Below are positions 35,703 through 45,861 of a stretch of 60,632 nt of DNA, piece after piece; position 1 is the stretch's first letter, and each line of letters begins with the position of its first letter. The stretch covers positions 1-60,632 of the forward strand of contig JAGYJT010000019.1 of assembly GCA_018401955.1 (NCBI GenBank), written 5' to 3'. Below the pieces are notes generated by a model. The model saw nothing but the letters and a program-made list of their open reading frames with translations. It did no database searches and was not told the origin of the DNA. This stretch comes from Chitinophagales bacterium (lineage in GTDB: Bacteria; Bacteroidota; Bacteroidia; Chitinophagales; CAIOSU01). Both the position numbers and the translations under genes were made by a program.

Positions 35703-38700
35703 ATGAAACTAAACCGTCTGCTATTGATGGTATGTCTATTGACGTGCTGTCTTATTACATGGCGTGAGGCAAGGGCGTCTCATGCGGCAGGTGCTGATCT
35801 TACCTACACTTGTTTAGGTAACAATCAATACCAAATCAGTCTTGCCTTTTATAGAGATTGTGAGGGTATACCTGCACCTACAAATGCTTTTGTAACCATT
35901 TTCAATGCTTGTACCAACTCAACAACTAACCTTACACTTATACGACAAGGTTTTATAGAAGTTACACAGCTTTGCCCTTCGCAAATAAATAACAGTAGCT
36001 GTAATGGCGGAAATTTGCCAGGTATACAGCAATACACTTATTCTGCCAATTTTACGTTCCCAACATCTTGTACAAACTATACCATTAGGTACGATTTGAA
36101 TGCACGTAACGCTGCGGTAACCAACCTGCAAAACCCAGGCAGTGTAGATTTGTATGTTGAAGCAACGTTAAATGGTATTACTCCAAATATTTGCAATAAC
36201 TCACCATTTTTTACCTCTTTGCCTGTGCCGTTTATATGCGTAGGCAACCAGTTTAACTACAACCACGGTGCGGTTGACGTTGATGGTGACTCGTTGGTAT
36301 ATACCCTTATTCAGCCTTTGCAAAACCCTGGTACAGTTGTGCCATGGGCTGGCGGTTATAGTGTTACCAACCCAATGCTTACAACTGGTGGTTTCTCTTT
36401 TAATAACGCTACCGGACAAATGTCGGGCATACCGAGCCAAGCACAGAATGCTGCAATAGCAGTGCGTGTTGATGAATACCGCAATGGTATACTTATTGGT
36501 TCTACCATTCGCGATATGCAATTTATCGCAGTATCATGCCCTAATAACAATTCGCCTACAGCTACTGGTGTAAATGGCACTAATGATTATTCTATCAATA
36601 TTTGTGCAGGTGCCAGCACCTGTTTTGATATTTTTACTGCGGACGTTGATGCCGGCCAAACCACTACCATTACCTGGAACTCTGGTATCACTGGAGCAAC
36701 TTTTACAACTAGCGGCACTACCAATGAAGTTGGTACCTTCTGCTGGACACCAAGCCTTTCGCAAGTTCGCACGGCCCCATATATTTTCACTGTTACAGTG
36801 CAAGATGATGCTTGCCCTAGCGTGGGTAGCCAAATTTATTCATACTCTGTATTTGTGGGTGGCTTAAATGTAGACCTAGGACCAAACCTTAGTTTGTGTG
36901 CTGCTCAATATACAATCGATCCGCTGGTAACTAACGGCAGTGGCGTATATACCTATGCATGGAGCGATGGCTCAAGCGACTCAACGCTTAACGTTACCCA
37001 ATCTGGCAGTTACACAGTAACCGTTACCGATGCAAGTGGTTGCAGTGGAACCGATCAAGTAAATATAGCACTTAACCCTAATGGCAACCTTGACCTTATT
37101 CCTTTTAACGATACCACGGTTTGCCCTGGTGCAGCGGTTACACTGGATGCTGGTACTGGTTTCAGCACTTACTTATGGAGTACTGGTGCTACCAGTCAAG
37201 TAATTACTACTTCAACTCCGGGTGTCATTACGGTTGTAGCGACTGACCCAAATGGTTGCAACTATGCTGATACCGTAACGATACTTAACAATAATGGTGC
37301 TGTTGTAAGCATCGGAAACGATACTGCACTTTGTAGTGGTGGTAGCTATACTTTTGTTCCATCCCCTTCAAACTTTGCGGTTTATTTATGGAGCACTGGT
37401 GCCACCACGCCAACACTTACCGTAAATACTACAGGTACTTACTCATTAACAGTTACTGATGCTAATGGATGTACGGCCGTTGACACTGCTGTGTATACCG
37501 CATACTCGCTACCTACTCTTGATTTGGGCCCAGATGTAACCACTTGCGCAAGCCCTTATAGGTTGGCTATTCGTCGCCCGGGTACCTTTACTTATCTATG
37601 GAGCACTGGAAGCACAGCACCAGTTGAGTTTGCTACACAAACTGGATGGTACAGTTTAACACTAACTGATTTGATTACCATTTGCTCAATAACCGACAGC
37701 ATCTTTGTTACCATTTCTGACTTGGCTTCTGTTGACCTAATTCCGGATACAGCTGTATCCGTTTGTGGCGGTGGTGCAGCAGTTTTGGAAGCGGTTCCAG
37801 GCCTTGGTTCATACCTTTGGAGCAACGGTGAAACTACCTCAACCATAACTGTAACTACTGATGGCTTATTTACGCTAACAGTTACCGATAGCTTAGGTTG
37901 TACTAAAACTGATTCGATTCGTGTTGTTTCTAGCCCTTCAATTGTGCTAACTGATACAAGCTCTAGCCTTTGTGCACCTTCATCGGGTAGTATTGATTTG
38001 ACTGTAACAGGTGGTATTGCTCCATTTACATACAGCTGGGTTGGGCCAAATGGCTTTGCCGATATTACCGAAGACCTTACAGGTCTTGATATTGGTACTT
38101 ACACTGTAGTGGTTACCGATGCAGCAGGTTGTACCGAAACGCGCGTTGTTACTATTGCATTGCCTAACATTGCAGTTGATGCAGGACCCGATACCGTTAA
38201 TATTTGCTTGGGCGATAGCACTACCTTAAATGCCACAGGCGCTACATTCTACACATGGAATGGCGGAAGTTTGGTGAATGTAACTGGTTCTGCTGTTACT
38301 GTAAACCCTTCCCAAACTACTACTTACACGGTGGTTGGTCAGCAACCTGGACAACAATTGGTAACAAACGGAGATTTTGAACAAGGTAATACTAGCTTCT
38401 TAACCGATTACCAATTTACCACCACCAATTTGGTGCCAGAAGGAACCTACTCAGTAGTAACCGACCCTAACCCTTTACACCCAGCCTTTATCGGTAGCGA
38501 CCATACAACGGGTAGCACCAACTTTATGGCCGTAAATGGTTCTATTAACCCTAGTTTCCGTGTATGGTGCCAAACGGTTAATGTAATACCTAATACCGAT
38601 TACAACTTCTCTACTTGGATTAGCTCTTTGGTAGTTGGTAGCCCAGCTCAACTAGAGTTTTCTATTGATGGACAGTTGTTGGGTACGCCTATCACTGCTC

Positions 38701-41492
38701 CATCAGCATTAAATACTTGGTCTCAGTTTTTTGCCATTTGGAATTCAGGTAATGCTACTTCGGTACAAATTTGTATCGTAAATGCTAATACGGTTGCCGG
38801 TGGTAATGACTTTGGTTTGGATGATATTTCATTCACCCCAATTTGCAGTGGAGTTGATACTGTTACCGTTGTGGTTAACACTCCGCCAACAGTAAACCTA
38901 GGTGCTGATGATAGCTTATGTATTGGTTCTAGCACGGTGCTAGATGCCGGTCAAGGCTTTGGTAGCTACTTGTGGAGCGACGGTTCTACTGGCCAAACCT
39001 TGTTGGTTTCTGCTGCTGGTACCTACAGCGTAACCGTAACCGATGCCAATGGTTGCAGCAATGCTGATACTATTGTGTTGGCGCCTAAACTTTGTTGTTT
39101 CCCTGCCAATTTCGGCAACATCTTCACTTTGATAGATGCAAGCAACAGCAATATTACTGCTGATGAAATTTGGAATGGTAAGTACTATGTAACCGTTGAC
39201 GTAAACGTAAGCAACGGTGCTACGCTTGACCTTACTAACGTTGATGTGGTATTCTTGCCAGGTACTGGTATCACCTTTAACGATAGCAGCCAAATTCGCG
39301 CCAACAACTCTGTATTCCGTACTTGCGAATTGGATGAGTATTGGGATGGCTTTATCTTCTTAGGTAGCAGCAACGGTACGTTCAACGAGTCGTTGGTTAA
39401 AAACGCAGAGGTTGGTTTGAGCATTCAAACTGCCGACAAGCTTAACGTAACCAACAGTGAGTTCTATAACAACGCCACTGGTATCCGTTTTGACGGTGCA
39501 AGTAACTTTGATGGTGGCATTACAGGTAATACGTTTGTAAGCAATGAAGATCGCCCTGAGTATTTGGATACCGCTGGTTTGGTAGTTACCGATTTCTTTG
39601 GTGTGAAAGTTTACAACTCTCAGTTGAGCGGCATTATCTCTCAGAACGATTTTGTAAACAGCGTAGCTAATGGCACAGTAAGCAACTTCTACTATGGTGT
39701 GTATGTTAACACTTCATCAGTAACAGTTAGCAGCAACAAATTCACTAACATGTACCGTGCATTTGACCTTACCGGCAACGGTGGTTCGGTAACGTTTGAG
39801 AACAACACTGCTGAGTTTACCCGTCGTTCTTACTTTGATGTTTACCCAATCCGTATTACTGATGTAAACAGCAGCCCAATTTTGGTTGAAGGCAACACTA
39901 TTACATACAGCAGCTTGGCACAGAATAACAACAACCAAGTTGCCATATATGTAAACAACGTTCGCAACCTGATAATCTCTAACAACACGCTTACCGGTTT
40001 TGCAACTGGTGTGCGTATTGGTGGTGGTTCGCGCAACATTGATGTATTGGGCAACACTATTAGCGATGCAGACCGATTTGGTGTGTATGTAATTGGTGGT
40101 GCAAACTACGATATCCAAGAGAACATTATTAACAACATTGGTTCAACTGGTGTATACTTGAGCAATGTGCGTAACCAAGCTCGTGTAACTGTTAACCAAA
40201 TTGAAATTGGTGCATACAACAATACCTTTGGTATCCGCTACTTAGTTACCAGTGGTAATGTAGTTTCGGCCAATGTTGTAATTGCCGACAACTGTGTAAG
40301 GAATAGCTTTACCGCCATCCAAGTACAGAGCAATGTAGCTAACGATGTTCCAGTTATCCGTAACAACTACTTGTATAACTACCAAGGTCATGGCCTGTGG
40401 AGTGTTGGCTTTACCGGTAGCGTAGGTAGCTGTGCCAACTACCCTGCAGAAGCTGGACGTAACTCATTCATCAGCAACTACCTTGCTCCGTTTGGTACTG
40501 CATTGGATGTACGTAGCGACAATGCTACCTTGCTAGTACAAGGTAACTCGGCCAACTTGGTTACCAATTTCCCTAACGTGTTGGTAAACACCAGCTGTAA
40601 CACTACAAGCAATACTGCTTGTGGCAACCAAATTGGTAACAACGAAGGTGGTGGCCGCGGTGCTGGTTTGTTAACTCAAATGTTGATGTTCCAACAGATG
40701 ATTGAGGAAACTTACCCAATGACCTTGAACTTTGATGAGTATGTATTGAGTGCCAACTACATGGCCGACTTTGAGGCAGTAACTGCTGAAAACCGCATGG
40801 ACTATGTATTGAGCATGATCGACATCTTGTCGGAGAATGGCAACACTGCTGAGATGGATGCTTTGTATACTGCTGTAAACAATAGCAATGTACTTACTGC
40901 CAATGAGCAAGCTTGGGTAACTTACCACTACAATGTATTGGTTGGCAACTATGTAGCTGCTGGCAATGCATTGGTAGCTTACCAAGCAACTAATGCTGAC
41001 GAGGCTGATTTGAAATCTATCGAAACCATCCGTACCCAGTTGTTGATTGATGGCCGTACTGGCTTGCAATTGACTGCCAACGAGATTACCATCTTGAAAG
41101 GTATTGATGATGCCCGTAGAACCAACGCTGCTATTGCCCGCGACCTAGTTCATGCTGGCATTAGCAACCACGACTACTTCTTCGAGAGCTTGAAAGTTGA
41201 GCCTGCTGACAACAGCATCATCAGCGGTAGCGAGCTTAACGACGACTTTGTGAATGTTTACCCTAACCCTGCAAGTGGTGAAATCACCATACAGTACAAT
41301 GCTACTGAAGCAGCTGAAAATGTAACCATCCGCATTATCGACGTATTGGGTAAAGTGGTTTACCAAACACCGGTAACCTTTACCAACGGCGAAGTAAAGT
41401 TGAACATGAACAACTATGCTAACGGTGCTTACATCATCACTATTACTGGTGAGAAAGATGTATTGGCCCACACTAAGTTGATCAAATACTAA
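35703..41492 (+). CDS. Giant T9SS-exported adhesin with beta-helix domain
   Basis: A 1929-residue protein with a signal peptide ending near REARA, then SHAAGADLTYTCLGNNQYQI, the usual start of Bacteroidota surface proteins of the gliding/adhesin kind. It continues with an N-terminal beta region (about 1-390) and several Ig/PKD-like units with DLGP..LC and Y.WS.G pieces, one of them SprB-like (about 750-810). A carbohydrate-binding-like insert follows (about 890-1040), then a right-handed parallel beta-helix (about 1160-1640, with NNT and NTF turns), a helical linker and a T9SS type A tail (NVYPNPASGEITIQY to KLIKY). It is probably a surface polysaccharide-binding or adhesive protein; a beta-helix enzyme (lyase) cannot be excluded. 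A strong terminator follows. Confidence 0.88.
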   Translation: MKLNRLLLMVCLLTCCLITWREARASHAAGADLTYTCLGNNQYQISLAFYRDCEGIPAPTNAFVTIFNACTNSTTNLTLIRQGFIEVTQLCPSQINNSSCNGGNLPGIQQYTYSANFTFPTSCTNYTIRYDLNARNAAVTNLQNPGSVDLYVEATLNGITPNICNNSPFFTSLPVPFICVGNQFNYNHGAVDVDGDSLVYTLIQPLQNPGTVVPWAGGYSVTNPMLTTGGFSFNNATGQMSGIPSQAQNAAIAVRVDEYRNGILIGSTIRDMQFIAVSCPNNNSPTATGVNGTNDYSINICAGASTCFDIFTADVDAGQTTTITWNSGITGATFTTSGTTNEVGTFCWTPSLSQVRTAPYIFTVTVQDDACPSVGSQIYSYSVFVGGLNVDLGPNLSLCAAQYTIDPLVTNGSGVYTYAWSDGSSDSTLNVTQSGSYTVTVTDASGCSGTDQVNIALNPNGNLDLIPFNDTTVCPGAAVTLDAGTGFSTYLWSTGATSQVITTSTPGVITVVATDPNGCNYADTVTILNNNGAVVSIGNDTALCSGGSYTFVPSPSNFAVYLWSTGATTPTLTVNTTGTYSLTVTDANGCTAVDTAVYTAYSLPTLDLGPDVTTCASPYRLAIRRPGTFTYLWSTGSTAPVEFATQTGWYSLTLTDLITICSITDSIFVTISDLASVDLIPDTAVSVCGGGAAVLEAVPGLGSYLWSNGETTSTITVTTDGLFTLTVTDSLGCTKTDSIRVVSSPSIVLTDTSSSLCAPSSGSIDLTVTGGIAPFTYSWVGPNGFADITEDLTGLDIGTYTVVVTDAAGCTETRVVTIALPNIAVDAGPDTVNICLGDSTTLNATGATFYTWNGGSLVNVTGSAVTVNPSQTTTYTVVGQQPGQQLVTNGDFEQGNTSFLTDYQFTTTNLVPEGTYSVVTDPNPLHPAFIGSDHTTGSTNFMAVNGSINPSFRVWCQTVNVIPNTDYNFSTWISSLVVGSPAQLEFSIDGQLLGTPITAPSALNTWSQFFAIWNSGNATSVQICIVNANTVAGGNDFGLDDISFTPICSGVDTVTVVVNTPPTVNLGADDSLCIGSSTVLDAGQGFGSYLWSDGSTGQTLLVSAAGTYSVTVTDANGCSNADTIVLAPKLCCFPANFGNIFTLIDASNSNITADEIWNGKYYVTVDVNVSNGATLDLTNVDVVFLPGTGITFNDSSQIRANNSVFRTCELDEYWDGFIFLGSSNGTFNESLVKNAEVGLSIQTADKLNVTNSEFYNNATGIRFDGASNFDGGITGNTFVSNEDRPEYLDTAGLVVTDFFGVKVYNSQLSGIISQNDFVNSVANGTVSNFYYGVYVNTSSVTVSSNKFTNMYRAFDLTGNGGSVTFENNTAEFTRRSYFDVYPIRITDVNSSPILVEGNTITYSSLAQNNNNQVAIYVNNVRNLIISNNTLTGFATGVRIGGGSRNIDVLGNTISDADRFGVYVIGGANYDIQENIINNIGSTGVYLSNVRNQARVTVNQIEIGAYNNTFGIRYLVTSGNVVSANVVIADNCVRNSFTAIQVQSNVANDVPVIRNNYLYNYQGHGLWSVGFTGSVGSCANYPAEAGRNSFISNYLAPFGTALDVRSDNATLLVQGNSANLVTNFPNVLVNTSCNTTSNTACGNQIGNNEGGGRGAGLLTQMLMFQQMIEETYPMTLNFDEYVLSANYMADFEAVTAENRMDYVLSMIDILSENGNTAEMDALYTAVNNSNVLTANEQAWVTYHYNVLVGNYVAAGNALVAYQATNADEADLKSIETIRTQLLIDGRTGLQLTANEITILKGIDDARRTNAAIARDLVHAGISNHDYFFESLKVEPADNSIISGSELNDDFVNVYPNPASGEITIQYNATEAAENVTIRIIDVLGKVVYQTPVTFTNGEVKLNMNNYANGAYIITITGEKDVLAHTKLIKY

Positions 41493-41516
41493 TAGGGTAC
41501 AACCCGCTTATTTTAG

Positions 41517-41552
41517 AATCCCCCTCTGGCTGATGCTGGAGGGGGATTTTTT
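41517..41552 (+). terminator. Intrinsic terminator of the beta-helix adhesin gene
   Basis: A 10-bp stem AATCCCCCTC/GAGGGGGATT (41517-41526, 41539-41548) with a 12-nt loop and a T-run, 24 bp after the stop. Confidence 0.9.
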
Positions 41553-41796
41553 GTTTTGGGGATTACGACATTGTGTTATAACCAATAGGCAATCAATTAA
41601 ACCAATGTATTATCAAGCAATATTTCAAAAGCATGAAAGCCATATCTGTTTACATTGATGTGGCGAGAGGCAAAAGGTCCGTCGGGCAATAACTTTAAGT
41701 TAAACAAAGAATGCCTTTCCAGAAATGAGTGGTCGGGCCAATATGGTGGTTATGTTCTAAACTTGGATTACCCGAGCATAGTACTTAATGGGCTGG

Positions 41797-41876
41797 TCTG
41801 CACCACTAAAACATGGCACGGAAAAACATGCCAGCTAAGGTTTTGAGTTACCTATGTATGGTGTTAGTGGTGCAGA
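41797..41876. other. Nested hairpin in the 469-bp gap between convergent genes
   Basis: A perfect 13-bp inverted repeat (TCTGCACCACTAA at 41797-41809, its complement at 41864-41876) encloses a smaller TGGCA/TGCCA stem (41814-41833). The rest of 41553-41961 holds no credible gene. It may be a structured RNA or a mobile-element remnant. Confidence 0.4.
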
Positions 41877-41961
41877 GCAATGCCTACCTTTGGGTTTGGT
41901 CACATGTCAAATAAATTGCCCTGACCAACGCATAGGTAGCAAGAAACAGCGAAATTACAGA

Positions 41962-44958
41962 TCATTCTACAAACAACTTAATAGCAACCACACCGCTTGA
42001 GGTATTTATCCGCCCGATGTAATTGCCGCTAGCTAGGTAGCTAATGTCTTTTTTATAGCCAATCACAAACTGCTCTTGTACCAACAGTTGCCCAGCCATA
42101 TTGTATAGCTCAAACGTATGCGGGGCAGCACCAACCGTAGCTGATGCATAAACCACACCACTATGCCCCCATAGTTTAGGCAAAGCATTGCCCGCTAGGG
42201 TAGGAGCGCTGATAGTGGCAATGAAAACACCAGTAGAACTGGAAATGCAGTTACCTATAGTTGCTTCAACACGGTAGCTACCATCTTGGGTAGCTGTATA
42301 TGATAGTAAGTCAGCGCCAGGTATTGGCGCATTGTTATAAAACCATTGGTAACCGGTAACTGCTGGGTTTGAGTTGCTTACAACCATTGAATCGGTGAAT
42401 ATTTGTATAATGGGTGCATCAGGTGAGGGCAATACCACCACCGTAATGCTATCAACCGCACTCGCACTGCCATTTGACACATTGGCATAATAGGTAGTGG
42501 TTGCGGTTGGGTTGGCGGTAGTGCTGGCACAAGCAGTGCAGCTAAGACCAGCGGCTGGGCTCCAGTTTACGAAACCGCCACCAGCAGCGGTAAGGGTAGT
42601 GCTGCTGCCTGCACATATACTATCATCACCGCTTATACTTGCGATAATTGGTGCGACAAAAAGGTTAGCATTAATCGAATCAATTGGGATGCTCATAATT
42701 GAACGGGCATGGGTACCCGCAATCAACTTTTGATTGAGGGCATCAATTTTGATGTCGTATACCACCATTACGGGCATATTGGCGCCCAAGCGCTCCCATT
42801 GGGCACCTTGGTTTACGGTATAATATACACCGCCATCGGTGGCCACAAATATTAAGCTATCGTTTAGGTTACTAATTGCTACTTCGTTGATGGCAATAGG
42901 AGGCAGGTTGCCCGATATATCGGTCCAGTTATCGCCGTTGTTTCTAGATAGATGGATATGGGGGATAAAATCATTGTCTTTATATCCTGAGTGCGAAACC
43001 AATACCAAATTTGCGTTTAGTGAAGATACCTCTAGGTCGGTTACATATCTATTAGGCAGGCCAGCTTTGATACTGGTCCAGGTGTTGCCGCCATCGGTGG
43101 AGCGCCACACGTTGCCATCGCTAGTACCAGCAAACAATTTACCGCTTATCAGTTTTGATTCTTCAATTACGCTAATGGTGTTTCTGTTTGCTTCGCCCAG
43201 CGCACCTTTTGTTAGGTCGTTGCTTATTGGCTGCCAATTGGGGAAATTACCTGAGGTCGATTTATAAATTCGGTAAGTGCCAGTATAAAGTGTGTTCGCA
43301 TCAAAGTTGCTCATCAGGTAAGGCATATCCCAGTTGCGCCTATCATTGTCGTTTATGCCATCCACGGCATCATATACATACAGCCCGCCATCATTGGTTG
43401 TCCAAATGCCGCCATTTTGTGTCTCCACATAAAATATATCGGGTATGGTTGGGTGAAACTGTATGTCAAACCCATCACCACCAAATATGCGTTCCCATTG
43501 GTTTATCAAAGTTTTGTTGCCCGCGGTGGTTCCGTTATCTTGTGCGCCACCGTAGTATACGCCATTGGCATGTGGGTTAATGGCTACGTGGTAAAACTGA
43601 GTGTTGGGTATATTCTCTATGTCCACCCAATTATCACCACGGTCGGTACTTGCATATAAGCCCCCATCAGTTGCACAATAGATGGTATTGCCATCAAACA
43701 CCAAGTCGTGCTTATCTGCATGAAAATCGTAGGTATACCATGGCGGACCGGCCATTACAAAAGTATTACCCCCATCGCTTGAACGGTATAAATCTACACC
43801 TAGCACAAACAATTCGTTGTCGTTGGCGGGGTTTAATTTCAATTGGTCAAAGTACCAGCCAAAACCACTAAAAACATCCGAGGGCAATCCGTTAGCTGCA
43901 AGGGTAGTCCAGCTTTGTCCGCCATTAACTGTTTTATAAATACCTTGCACATCAAAGGTACTATCTATAACCGATGCATAAAGCACATTGTGGTTGGTAC
44001 CGCTCATTTCTATGCTAATCCGGCTGAGTATGCCCACGTTGGGTATTCCATTCATAACAGGTTGCCAACTTTGCCCAGCATCCGTTGATTTAAGTATTTG
44101 GCACTCAGGGCCCCAAGTTAAACTTGTTACGTTATTCCTAATGCGGTTCCACCCCGTTATGTAAACAACATTGGTATCGGTTGGATGTATTATTACATCG
44201 GCAACGCCAGCGCTGTCTGCCTGAAAATAGACTTGCTGCCAACTTTGGCCGCCGTTGGTAGATTTATACAACCCTCGCTCGTTATTTTTTTGAAACGGGA
44301 GGCCCATAGTTGCCACGTAAATAAGGTTAGGGTATAAAGGGTGCACCCTTATAGCCGATACAATCCGCTGGTCTACCAGACCGATGTTGGTCCAGGTTTG
44401 GCCCGCATCAGTACTTTTGTACACCCCATCGCCCAGAAACGGGAAGCCGCTGATATTTGGGTCGCCAGTACCCACATAAATAGTATTTGGGTCGCTGGGG
44501 TCAATTGCTATATCACCAATGGCAAGGTAGGGTTGGTCATCAAAAATAGGATTCCAAGTAGCACCGCTATTGGTGGTTTTAAATACGCCACCACATGCAT
44601 TGCCCACGTATATAATGTTTGAATTGGTTGGGTCAACGGCAATAGTATTTATACGACCGCCAATGTTTCCTGGGCCTTCGGTTTCCCAAACCAGTGGGTT
44701 GCCACTTCGTTGGCCGGGTATGGGTTTGTTGGCCAAATAGTCTCTATGCGCAAATTGTAAGGCATTATTATAGGCTTCCATCTGGAAAACGCTATCGGGA
44801 TAGCTACGCTGTAAAAAGAAGTTCTCGTCGGCGGCAAATTTGTTTTTGCCCTCTTTTTTAGCAGTAGCTGAGAGGTTGTTATCTGCGACAGGATGCTGAT
44901 TGCATGCGCCAAGTAGCAGCGTAATGGGTAATAGGTATAATAGCCCTTTGATGTTCAT
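41962..44958 (-). CDS. BNR/Asp-box beta-propeller lipoprotein with T9SS-like tail
   Basis: The start is placed at ATG 44958 (998 residues); eight codons upstream are also open. MNIKGLLYLLPITLLLGAC is a lipoprotein signal with Cys19. About ten Asp-box motifs (S.D.G.TW type: STDAGQTWTNI, STNGGQSWQQV, STDGGNTWTSI) form sortilin/VPS10 or GH74-like propellers. An Ig-like domain (DDSICAGSSTTLTAAG) and a C-terminal T9SS-like domain (LYNMAGQLLVQEQF, SGNYIGRINTS) follow. A lipobox together with a sorting tail is unusual. The function may be glycan binding or hydrolysis; no catalytic residues can be assigned. Confidence 0.82.
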   Translation of the reverse strand: MNIKGLLYLLPITLLLGACNQHPVADNNLSATAKKEGKNKFAADENFFLQRSYPDSVFQMEAYNNALQFAHRDYLANKPIPGQRSGNPLVWETEGPGNIGGRINTIAVDPTNSNIIYVGNACGGVFKTTNSGATWNPIFDDQPYLAIGDIAIDPSDPNTIYVGTGDPNISGFPFLGDGVYKSTDAGQTWTNIGLVDQRIVSAIRVHPLYPNLIYVATMGLPFQKNNERGLYKSTNGGQSWQQVYFQADSAGVADVIIHPTDTNVVYITGWNRIRNNVTSLTWGPECQILKSTDAGQSWQPVMNGIPNVGILSRISIEMSGTNHNVLYASVIDSTFDVQGIYKTVNGGQSWTTLAANGLPSDVFSGFGWYFDQLKLNPANDNELFVLGVDLYRSSDGGNTFVMAGPPWYTYDFHADKHDLVFDGNTIYCATDGGLYASTDRGDNWVDIENIPNTQFYHVAINPHANGVYYGGAQDNGTTAGNKTLINQWERIFGGDGFDIQFHPTIPDIFYVETQNGGIWTTNDGGLYVYDAVDGINDNDRRNWDMPYLMSNFDANTLYTGTYRIYKSTSGNFPNWQPISNDLTKGALGEANRNTISVIEESKLISGKLFAGTSDGNVWRSTDGGNTWTSIKAGLPNRYVTDLEVSSLNANLVLVSHSGYKDNDFIPHIHLSRNNGDNWTDISGNLPPIAINEVAISNLNDSLIFVATDGGVYYTVNQGAQWERLGANMPVMVVYDIKIDALNQKLIAGTHARSIMSIPIDSINANLFVAPIIASISGDDSICAGSSTTLTAAGGGFVNWSPAAGLSCTACASTTANPTATTTYYANVSNGSASAVDSITVVVLPSPDAPIIQIFTDSMVVSNSNPAVTGYQWFYNNAPIPGADLLSYTATQDGSYRVEATIGNCISSSTGVFIATISAPTLAGNALPKLWGHSGVVYASATVGAAPHTFELYNMAGQLLVQEQFVIGYKKDISYLASGNYIGRINTSSGVVAIKLFVE

Positions 44959-45044
44959 GGCAAAGTTTTGAAGTTGCTGCAAGTTACAGGTTTAAGATGG
45001 AGTTGGCCGAATAGAGGTTGCAATAAAAGTTGTTACAATACATG

Positions 45045-45848
45045 TTAGTTCAGCCATATGGGAATATCCTGCCCAATTCCATGCCACAGCACAGGCTCTT
45101 CATAAGCACAGTTTATAAGCTTATCGAAGGTTGGTGCCGAACCATACAATGGTAGCTCTTCGCCATCATCAAAGCTAATTAAATCGCCACTACCAACATG
45201 AAGTATAATTAGTTTATTGTTACCAATTTTAAATGACCTAATTGATCCAATAGCATTAGTTATTGAAGGTTGATGGGATATCTCATAAAGTTGTGACATC
45301 TCTTCAGCGCTCTTTGCATTTGGGTAATATAAAATACTAATGGAGTCTGTGTATTCCCAGTTGGGTAATGGTATTTTCCAAGCTGGCAAGTCGTTATCGG
45401 TTACATAGGCAGCAGTATCTCCTTTTTCAACCACAAAATCTAGTTGAGGCTTCCCTTTGAAATAGTACATTTCCATTTCATCAGGAACCAGCAGTTTGAT
45501 TCCTAGAATTTTGTTTGCCATTTTTAAATATCCCACATACAATTCGTTTATCGAATTTTCAACACTTTGGTGGCTCCAACTGAAGGTTTTAGAGAGATAC
45601 TGTTTTGTGATTTTGAGGTCATATGTACTAAACGAAACAAGCGTTGCTTCACCATTCCAATACCACTGACTTTTTGCGACAGATGAATCGGGTGCTTGCC
45701 AGGTTCTTTTCATCCTAATGTTCACTGCAATTATTTCATTATCTATCACAGCAATTGGCAATATCCTACTTTGCACAGCCCACTCACAAGCCTGCACACT
45801 CATACTGCTTAATATTATTGTTGCAATTAGGAATATTGTAAAACGCAT
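45045..45848 (-). CDS. Secreted protein of an unrecognised family (paralogue 2)
   Basis: The start is set at ATG 45848 (267 residues) for the signal peptide MRFTIFLIATIILSSMSVQA; 14 codons upstream are also open. It shares with the next gene upstream the mature N-terminus QAC..A.Q.R..P, an NI.MKR.W..PD-like strand, a W.WNGEATLVSF strand and the C-terminal block NCAYEEPVLWHGIGQD then IPIWLN. The family is not recognised. The two conserved Cys near the ends may pair. It lies 13 bp after its paralogue, so the two form an operon. Confidence 0.7.
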   Translation of the reverse strand: MRFTIFLIATIILSSMSVQACEWAVQSRILPIAVIDNEIIAVNIRMKRTWQAPDSSVAKSQWYWNGEATLVSFSTYDLKITKQYLSKTFSWSHQSVENSINELYVGYLKMANKILGIKLLVPDEMEMYYFKGKPQLDFVVEKGDTAAYVTDNDLPAWKIPLPNWEYTDSISILYYPNAKSAEEMSQLYEISHQPSITNAIGSIRSFKIGNNKLIILHVGSGDLISFDDGEELPLYGSAPTFDKLINCAYEEPVLWHGIGQDIPIWLN

Positions 45849-45861
45849 CGTTTTTAAGTCT

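Noticed and set aside
41655-41846. 63-residue plus-strand frame between convergent genes
   Set aside because: No family, no start context, and it overlaps the nested hairpin; likely chance.
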